Virus record (IMG/VR): IMGVR_UViG_3300009506_000172
Location: 1-25,940 of that record
Origin: a virus
Strand: one strand, 5' to 3'
DNA length: 25,940 nt
Positions 21,515 through 25,940 of this stretch are shown here, piece by piece (within the stretch, counting starts at the first letter, position 1; the number at the start of each line of letters is the position of its first letter). The notes below the pieces were generated by a model. It had not been told where the DNA came from. It saw nothing but the letters and a program-made list of their open reading frames with translations, and did no database searches. The translations under genes were made by a program, and so were the position numbers.

Positions 21515-23770
21515 TTAGAGCCCAGCTTCCGCCAGCTCCTGGTCCAAAGCCCGCGTGTCCTGAGACACCTTGATGATGATCCACTCGGTAGGCTTGTTCG
21601 TGGCCAAGCCCATCAGGATGTTCATGCGCTTGGCGAACACCTCCGACTCCGGGTTGATGCCTTCGCCGACGTCCGTGTAGAACGAGTTGCTCGGCTTGTC
21701 GCCGCGGAACGCGCCCTTGCGGAACTGTTGGAGCAGGAACAAGTCCATCGAGCGCTTGACCTTCGCCCGCAGCCCCGGCGTCTGGTTGACGTGGCGCGCG
21801 AACTCGATGCCGTCGCGGACCGAGGCCTCGATGTGTATGACCCCGCGCCGCTCACCGACGCTCGGGAAGTTGCCGTCCTCTCGAAGCGTGACGGTCCCGT
21901 CCACGTATCCGGGGAGCACCATCGGGTTGATGAGGTCCGGGTAGATGGCGTCGCGAACGTCGTCGTCCTCCGCCTCGTCCGTCTCGAACCCCGTGATGCC
22001 CGCGAGCTTGAAGCCTTGCTCGAAGCCCGCTGGCTGCTCGTAGATCCCGGCACCCGCGTTGCGCGCCGCGATCCTCGCGAAGAACCCCGCCATGTGGCCG
22101 GAGATCGGGCACACGATGTTCTTGACGTCGCCGTAGACCGACTTGTCGGGGTTGAGCACCGTCGGGTTGGGCCAGTACACGGCGCCGAACTCCGACAAAC
22201 CCTTGAGCGCCGCCGTAACGGTGACGTAGGTCCGAGCTTGCTGGTACGTGTACCCGGTCGGGATGTCAATGATGGGGAAGCAGAGACCCATGCGCTCGTT
22301 CTCGCACCAGGAGATCATCGCCGAAGCTACGGCTGGCGTAGGCTGGTCGGGGATCGCCAGCACTCGGATGTTCTTCTTCGTGTTGAAGGACTGCAAGCCG
22401 GTGCGGCTCACCTTCGACCCGATGAAGTCCAAGTCAGCGAGGTCGGCGAGGCCGTCGTTGCCGCCAGTCATGGGGCCGAACGGGTCGGGAGCTCCGCCTA
22501 CCAACGGGCTGTTAGCCGGGCGGAACGCCGGGCCGATGTCGCTGATGACAGCGTAGTCTGACCCGCTGTCCTCGTCGTTGAACACGGTGACGAAGTATCG
22601 GGCCGAGTTCGGGTTGATGGACAGGTTCGGGTGGGTCTTTACCGCAGCGCCCTTGAAATACTCCACGAGGTTGAAGTCGTCGGCTTCCCCGTTGGTGGCG
22701 TCCGCCACGACGACCTCCCAGTCGGCCGCGTATGCCCCGTAGGACTTGCCGTCGAACTGGACGCACGCGACGGCGGCCCCCGTGGTGCCGTTGTGCACCG
22801 CGTTGTCGAGCCCGAGCTCGTCGTCCGCCGTGCTGCTGGCGACGACCTGGATCCCGTTCGGCGCAGCGCCCGGGGTGGTGCTCTCGATCTTCACGGCGCC
22901 GGAAACGTCGGTGACCTCGCAGCCGGCGACGGCGCCTTCGACGACGGTCTTCACTTCAGCAACCGTGACCGCGTCGATGTTGTCGACGTTGCCCGTCCCG
23001 TTGAGCAGGCCCGTGGTGAAGTTCAAGCGGTTGACCCCGCCAGTGTTCGCGGTGCCGCCCGTGACGTTCACGCCGCTGCCCGTGCCCCTCGTGTCGGAGG
23101 TGATGCGGGGCGCCCCTCCGTCCAGGTCGCAGCTCGCGCCGACGATCTTCGCGTTGATGACCGCCGCGACCTCCTCTGCCGTGGCGTTCGCGATGTCGAC
23201 GAACTCGCTCGTCAAGAAGGTGATGGTCTGCTCGACCCCTTCGTCGATCTCGACCAGCAGCGTCAAGCCGTCAGCCAAGTCGTACGTGGGCGCGTTGCCC
23301 GCGGTGCGCGAGGCAGCCGTAGCGGTGAACGTCGCGGTCGCCGCGCCGGTGTCGTTGACGTCGACCTCCAGCGTGTCGCCAGGCTCCAGGTCGAACGGAG
23401 CGACAGCGGTCCCGAGGACGAACCCCTTGGTCGGGGAACTCGCTTCGCTGTCGAGCTGCAAGGTCCCCTTCGCTGCCGTAGCGAGGGTGCCGAGGTCGAG
23501 GTCGGAGTAGTGGGCGGTGCGGCAGAACCACAAGTCTTGACCTTCGTTCTCGAAGAACCCGCGCACCGCGCTGGCAGCGATGCCCCCGGCAACGTCGCCC
23601 CCGTAAATCTTGAACCACTCGGGGTAGGAGCGAGTGCGGGTCGGGGTCATCGGACCGCGCATCGTGATCCCGACCATCGCGGTGATCGACAACGGGGCCG
23701 CAGCGATCTGCCGGATCTTCGGAGCTTCTTCCTGAACTATTGTTTTCGAGGCGAGGAGTTCACGGCCCAT
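21515..23770 (-). CDS. Tail sheath protein with a large inserted domain
   Basis: A protein of 751 residues forming the contractile sheath. Residues 1-100 carry the sheath N-terminal strands (ITAMVGITMRGPM; FFENEGQDLWFCRT). Residues about 336-751 carry the conserved core and C-terminal domain, with VLAIPDQPTPAVASAMISWCE (470-490), NPDKSVYGDVKNI and a late stretch RRGVIHIEASVRDGIEFARHV...TPGLRAKVKRSMDLFL. Residues about 105-335 are an insertion containing the shared domain (163-253) and a related second unit (262-327). The length is within the upper range for sheaths with insertions, which usually decorate the outer surface. The start at 23770 follows GGGAAG. It lies between the coiled-coil gene and the tube gene. 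Confidence 0.95.
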   Translation of the reverse strand: MGRELLASKTIVQEEAPKIRQIAAAPLSITAMVGITMRGPMTPTRTRSYPEWFKIYGGDVAGGIAASAVRGFFENEGQDLWFCRTAHYSDLDLGTLATAAKGTLQLDSEASSPTKGFVLGTAVAPFDLEPGDTLEVDVNDTGAATATFTATAASRTAGNAPTYDLADGLTLLVEIDEGVEQTITFLTSEFVDIANATAEEVAAVINAKIVGASCDLDGGAPRITSDTRGTGSGVNVTGGTANTGGVNRLNFTTGLLNGTGNVDNIDAVTVAEVKTVVEGAVAGCEVTDVSGAVKIESTTPGAAPNGIQVVASSTADDELGLDNAVHNGTTGAAVACVQFDGKSYGAYAADWEVVVADATNGEADDFNLVEYFKGAAVKTHPNLSINPNSARYFVTVFNDEDSGSDYAVISDIGPAFRPANSPLVGGAPDPFGPMTGGNDGLADLADLDFIGSKVSRTGLQSFNTKKNIRVLAIPDQPTPAVASAMISWCENERMGLCFPIIDIPTGYTYQQARTYVTVTAALKGLSEFGAVYWPNPTVLNPDKSVYGDVKNIVCPISGHMAGFFARIAARNAGAGIYEQPAGFEQGFKLAGITGFETDEAEDDDVRDAIYPDLINPMVLPGYVDGTVTLREDGNFPSVGERRGVIHIEASVRDGIEFARHVNQTPGLRAKVKRSMDLFLLQQFRKGAFRGDKPSNSFYTDVGEGINPESEVFAKRMNILMGLATNKPTEWIIIKVSQDTRALDQELAEAGL
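23012..23284 (-). repeat. Copy 1 of a ~90-residue domain shared with a distal tail protein
   Basis: Sheath residues about 163-253. The match to the 751-residue tail protein (residues about 264-353) includes identical stretches DIANAT and TGGTAN with GGVNRL. A degenerate second unit follows in the sheath at residues 262-327 (VTVAEVKTVVEGAVAG, then VKIES). Confidence 0.8.
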
Positions 23771-23773
23771 GGC

Positions 23774-24223
23774 TTACTTCCCTTCCTTCTTCGTGGTGAA
23801 CTTCGAGGTGCTCGGCTTGGCTGCGGGGGCGGCGACCGCCTTCGCTTGGGCGTCCCGGCGAGCTTTGGCCGACTGCGCTTTCTGCTCGGCGAGCTTCTTC
23901 TCCTCGGCGAGCTTCTTCTCCTGCTGCCGCTTCCACTCAAGCTTGTCGGTCCTCTTCACCGACAACTTGCCCGCGCGGATCTTCGCGGCCACCACGGGGA
24001 TGGACCGCACCTCGTCGGGCAGCGGCGGGGTCGACTGTTTGGGCAGGACGCGCAGCGTGCCAGGGTGAACCCTCCGCACCATGCGCGGACTCATCGACCC
24101 GTCCGCGTGCTCGTCCCATACCCTGATCGCGGTTTGCTCGAAACCCCAAGCCTTGCGGTGGAAGGTCGGGTGGTCGAGCAAGATGATCTCAACTTGGTTC
24201 GTTTCGTTCGTTAGCGTGACCAT
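23774..24223 (-). CDS. Small tail-associated protein with a Lys/Glu-rich coiled coil
   Basis: A protein of 149 residues with no family I recognise. Residues 1-90 look globular and beta-rich, with a conserved-looking HPTFHRKAWGFEQTAIRVWDEH segment. Residues 91-125 are a long Lys/Glu/Ala helix with a near-repeat (EEKKLAEEKKLAEQKAQ). The C-terminus is a Lys/Ala/Ser-rich tail (PAAKPSTSKFTTKKEGK). There is no signal peptide or membrane segment. The ATG at 24223 has GGAGGAGAG two bases upstream. It precedes the sheath by 3 bp, so it is likely translated together with it; a neck or sheath-associated role is possible but not shown. Confidence 0.8.
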   Translation of the reverse strand: MVTLTNETNQVEIILLDHPTFHRKAWGFEQTAIRVWDEHADGSMSPRMVRRVHPGTLRVLPKQSTPPLPDEVRSIPVVAAKIRAGKLSVKRTDKLEWKRQQEKKLAEEKKLAEQKAQSAKARRDAQAKAVAAPAAKPSTSKFTTKKEGK

Positions 24224-24238
24224 TGCTCTCCTCCGGGT

Positions 24239-25474
24239 TCACCCCATTTGCAGCGAAGTCAAAACCAGTTCCTCGACCTCTGCCGATCGATCGACGACTC
24301 CTTCGCCCTCAAGTCCTGGCAGATCCTCAATGTCGAACCCTCGGACGACGAACGTACCACTGAATGAGCGAAGGTTCGAGGTGTTGGCTCCGCCCGCGAC
24401 GCTCGGCGTCCCTCCGGGCTGCCAGTCCATCTCCCACCGAACCTCGCCAGCGTCCGGGTCGTTCTCGTCGCGATCCATGTATAGGTACTTGTTTCTGTGG
24501 AAGAACTTGAGCGTCAACGAGTGCAGGGCGAGCAGCTCCCGCTTGAGCTCCGCCATGCCGACGATCCTGAAGACGAGGTCCACGGTGAACGGCACGCGGC
24601 GCTGGAGGTGCTCGCCCTGCTCCCCGTCCGTCGACCCGTACCACTCGGCGACGTTGGTGCTGTACTCGCGGTTCTCCTCGGTCTCCGGGCCCACGACCGC
24701 TATGCCTGGGAGCTCGGCGAGCTCGACCGCGCCGACGTCGCTGAGCGGGTCGGCGTCGTAGTCCGTGTGGGTCGAGCTCGAAACGTTCGGGATGATGCCC
24801 AGCCGCATCTGCCGCACGAGCTCGCGAACGAGGCGCTGGACCTCCTCGCTGTCGGCGAGCTGAACGCGGCGGTACGTTACGGCGAGCGGGGCGGTGACGG
24901 ACTCGCCCGGGATCGGCTCGCCGTCGTCGTCCAAGTTCTCGACCGTGACGTCTACCTTTCCCTCGCCGTACGAGCGGCACGTCAAGCGGCACGCTACGGC
25001 TGACTCGTCGACGAGCGTCTCGTGGGCTTCGAGCACGAGCTCCGAAGCGCTCACGGTCGCGACGGTGTACAACGGGTTCTCGTCCGAGCTGTCGTTCGAG
25101 GTGCTACCGGAAACAACGATCCGGCAACCGGGGACGAACCCGTCGTCGACGAACGAACCGCTCGCCCGCGATATGGTTCGAGTCGAAGCGACGAAGCTAA
25201 GCTCGGCCGCGGACGACTTGCGCAGCACCGGAGGGATGGGCGACATCGGGAGCTCGACCAGGAGGCGGTTGCTCCTCGGCACGAGCACCCGGCGCGAGCG
25301 CTTGTCCCCGAACGTCACCCGCACGGTCGGGCCGGGCGCGGGGATCGGACCCGTTGCCGTCGACAAGTCCGGGATGGTGCGGACGCGGAACCCGTCCCCG
25401 TAGATCGAGACTAGGTAGCCTCCGGCCGTGGACACGACCGACGGGTTCACTGTGAAGATCGAGGGGACCGCCAT
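24239..25474 (-). CDS. IPT/TIG-domain neck protein, putative tail terminator
   Basis: A protein of 411 residues. Residues about 5-85 look like an IPT/TIG (Ig-like) domain: IFTVNPSVVSTAGGYLVSIYGDGF followed by VRVTFGDKRSRRV and LLVELP are the usual strands. Residues about 95-200 form a second beta domain. Residues about 205-410 contain an amphipathic helix (EEVQRLVRELVRQMRL) and a C-terminal alpha/beta segment with VPFTVDLVFRIVG and FSGTFVVRGFDIED, similar to tail-terminator or neck proteins. Position between the neck protein and the sheath fits a terminator that caps the tail. The family assignment is tentative. The ATG at 25474 has no strong ribosome site; 27 bp separate it from the preceding stop. 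Confidence 0.8.
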   Translation of the reverse strand: MAVPSIFTVNPSVVSTAGGYLVSIYGDGFRVRTIPDLSTATGPIPAPGPTVRVTFGDKRSRRVLVPRSNRLLVELPMSPIPPVLRKSSAAELSFVASTRTISRASGSFVDDGFVPGCRIVVSGSTSNDSSDENPLYTVATVSASELVLEAHETLVDESAVACRLTCRSYGEGKVDVTVENLDDDGEPIPGESVTAPLAVTYRRVQLADSEEVQRLVRELVRQMRLGIIPNVSSSTHTDYDADPLSDVGAVELAELPGIAVVGPETEENREYSTNVAEWYGSTDGEQGEHLQRRVPFTVDLVFRIVGMAELKRELLALHSLTLKFFHRNKYLYMDRDENDPDAGEVRWEMDWQPGGTPSVAGGANTSNLRSFSGTFVVRGFDIEDLPGLEGEGVVDRSAEVEELVLTSLQMG

Positions 25475-25501
25475 CGCGTGCGATGATAGCAGACTCCGGC
25501 G

Positions 25502-25940
25502 CTAGGATCCGAGCAGCCCCGCGGCGGCCTTCACAACCCGCTTCATGATGCGGTTTTCGACCTGCGATCGGTCGCGGTAATACTTCATCAACACAGGGGT
25601 GAAAACCGGCCGAGGCGGGATGACTATGTACCGCGTACTCTTCTTGAGTCGGATGCCGAACGTGTGGAACCAGTAGCCCCGCATCTTCGGGGTCACCCGG
25701 ATCCTCGCGCCGAACTCCTGCACCATCGCGACGTTGACCAAGGGCCTGCCGCGCGCCTTGGACTTGCGGGAGATCCCGACGAACACCGTCTTGGCCGGGC
25801 GCTTGGGCTCGACGTTGATCGCTCGGTACATAGTGCCGCGAGCGATGAGCGCCTTCGTCCCGTCGATGCCGAGCTTGGCTCGTATCTGGAGGCTGACGTC
25901 CGACAGCGGGCGGATCCGCTTGCCCCCAGGGTTCTGGTAG
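25502..25940 (-). CDS. Neck / tail-completion protein (HK97 gp10 or Mu gpG-like), 5' end beyond the window
   Basis: The frame is open to the right edge and gives 145 visible residues. The ATG at 25831 is probably internal, because the frame continues upstream with protein-like sequence (PGGKRIRPLSDVSLQIRAKL). The visible region contains VFVGISRKSK, VAMVQEFGARIRVTP and IPPRPVFTPVLMKYYRD, the last resembling the 'iPaRpfl' motif of virion-morphogenesis/HK97-gp10 proteins, and a basic C-terminal helix. Such proteins join the head to the tail or complete the tail. The position at the head-ward end of the tail genes fits. Length and the true start cannot be judged from the window. Confidence 0.75.
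   Translation of the reverse strand, partial: YQNPGGKRIRPLSDVSLQIRAKLGIDGTKALIARGTMYRAINVEPKRPAKTVFVGISRKSKARGRPLVNVAMVQEFGARIRVTPKMRGYWFHTFGIRLKKSTRYIVIPPRPVFTPVLMKYYRDRSQVENRIMKRVVKAAAGLLGS

Noticed and set aside
1415-23770. Sheath and distal tail protein both being 751 residues long
   Set aside because: The match in length looks striking, but outside the shared ~90-residue domain the two sequences do not align, so the equal length is coincidence.
1-25940. tRNA genes, CRISPR arrays, insertion sequences, att sites or diversity-generating retroelement parts
   Set aside because: I found no reverse transcriptase, no short direct-repeat array, no transposase and no cloverleaf-like segment. The few gaps between genes are too short to hold them.
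1-25940. A promoter inside the gene row
   Set aside because: No intergenic gap shows a convincing -35/-10 pair on the minus strand. The row appears to be transcribed from a promoter to the right of the window.

Overview
The window is a stretch of the virion-morphogenesis region of a contractile-tailed bacteriophage (myovirus) or a prophage of that type. Every gene I can support lies on the minus strand, so the genes read from right to left. They are packed almost end to end (typically 0-30 bp gaps, with several 1-4 bp stop/start overlaps) and look like one late operon running off both window edges. The DNA is GC-rich, with a visibly lower-GC stretch in the large fibre gene. The host cannot be identified from the sequence; I see no integrase, tRNA, rRNA, CRISPR array or insertion sequence.

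In transcription order, the right third holds the neck and tail shaft: a neck/tail-completion protein cut by the edge, an IPT/TIG-domain protein that may be a tail terminator, a small charged coiled-coil protein, the tail sheath, the tail tube, a gp26-like assembly chaperone with a -1 frameshift extension, and the tape measure. The middle holds the baseplate hub: an Afp7/CIS-tube-like protein, a LysM protein, a gp27/gpD-like hub, a gp5/gpV-like spike and a helical protein of unknown function. The left part starts with a host-recognition cassette (a 620-residue fibre or attachment protein and a 1633-residue fibre with a YadA-head-like repeat region), then a sulfotransferase and a small coiled-coil protein. 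Baseplate wedge genes follow (gp25-like and gpJ/gp6-like), then three surface proteins, the last cut by the left edge.

The genes appear to work together as follows. Chaperone and tape measure set tail length and allow tube polymerisation. Sheath and tube form the contractile shaft. Hub, spike, LysM protein and wedge proteins form the baseplate, and the fibre and surface proteins recognise the host. The sulfotransferase is the one clear enzyme and is not needed for building a tail; its place among fibre genes suggests that it modifies a glycan or surface molecule.

The points most worth a second look are: (1) a canonical slippery heptamer C_CCT_TTC exactly where a -1 shift joins the two chaperone frames; (2) two strong RNA hairpins bracketing the chaperone pair; (3) the sulfotransferase, with an Asp in place of the usual Thr in its phosphate-binding loop; (4) a domain of about 90 residues shared at roughly 60% identity between the tail sheath and a distal tail protein; and (5) an 8 kb fibre/sulfotransferase cassette inserted between the spike and wedge genes.
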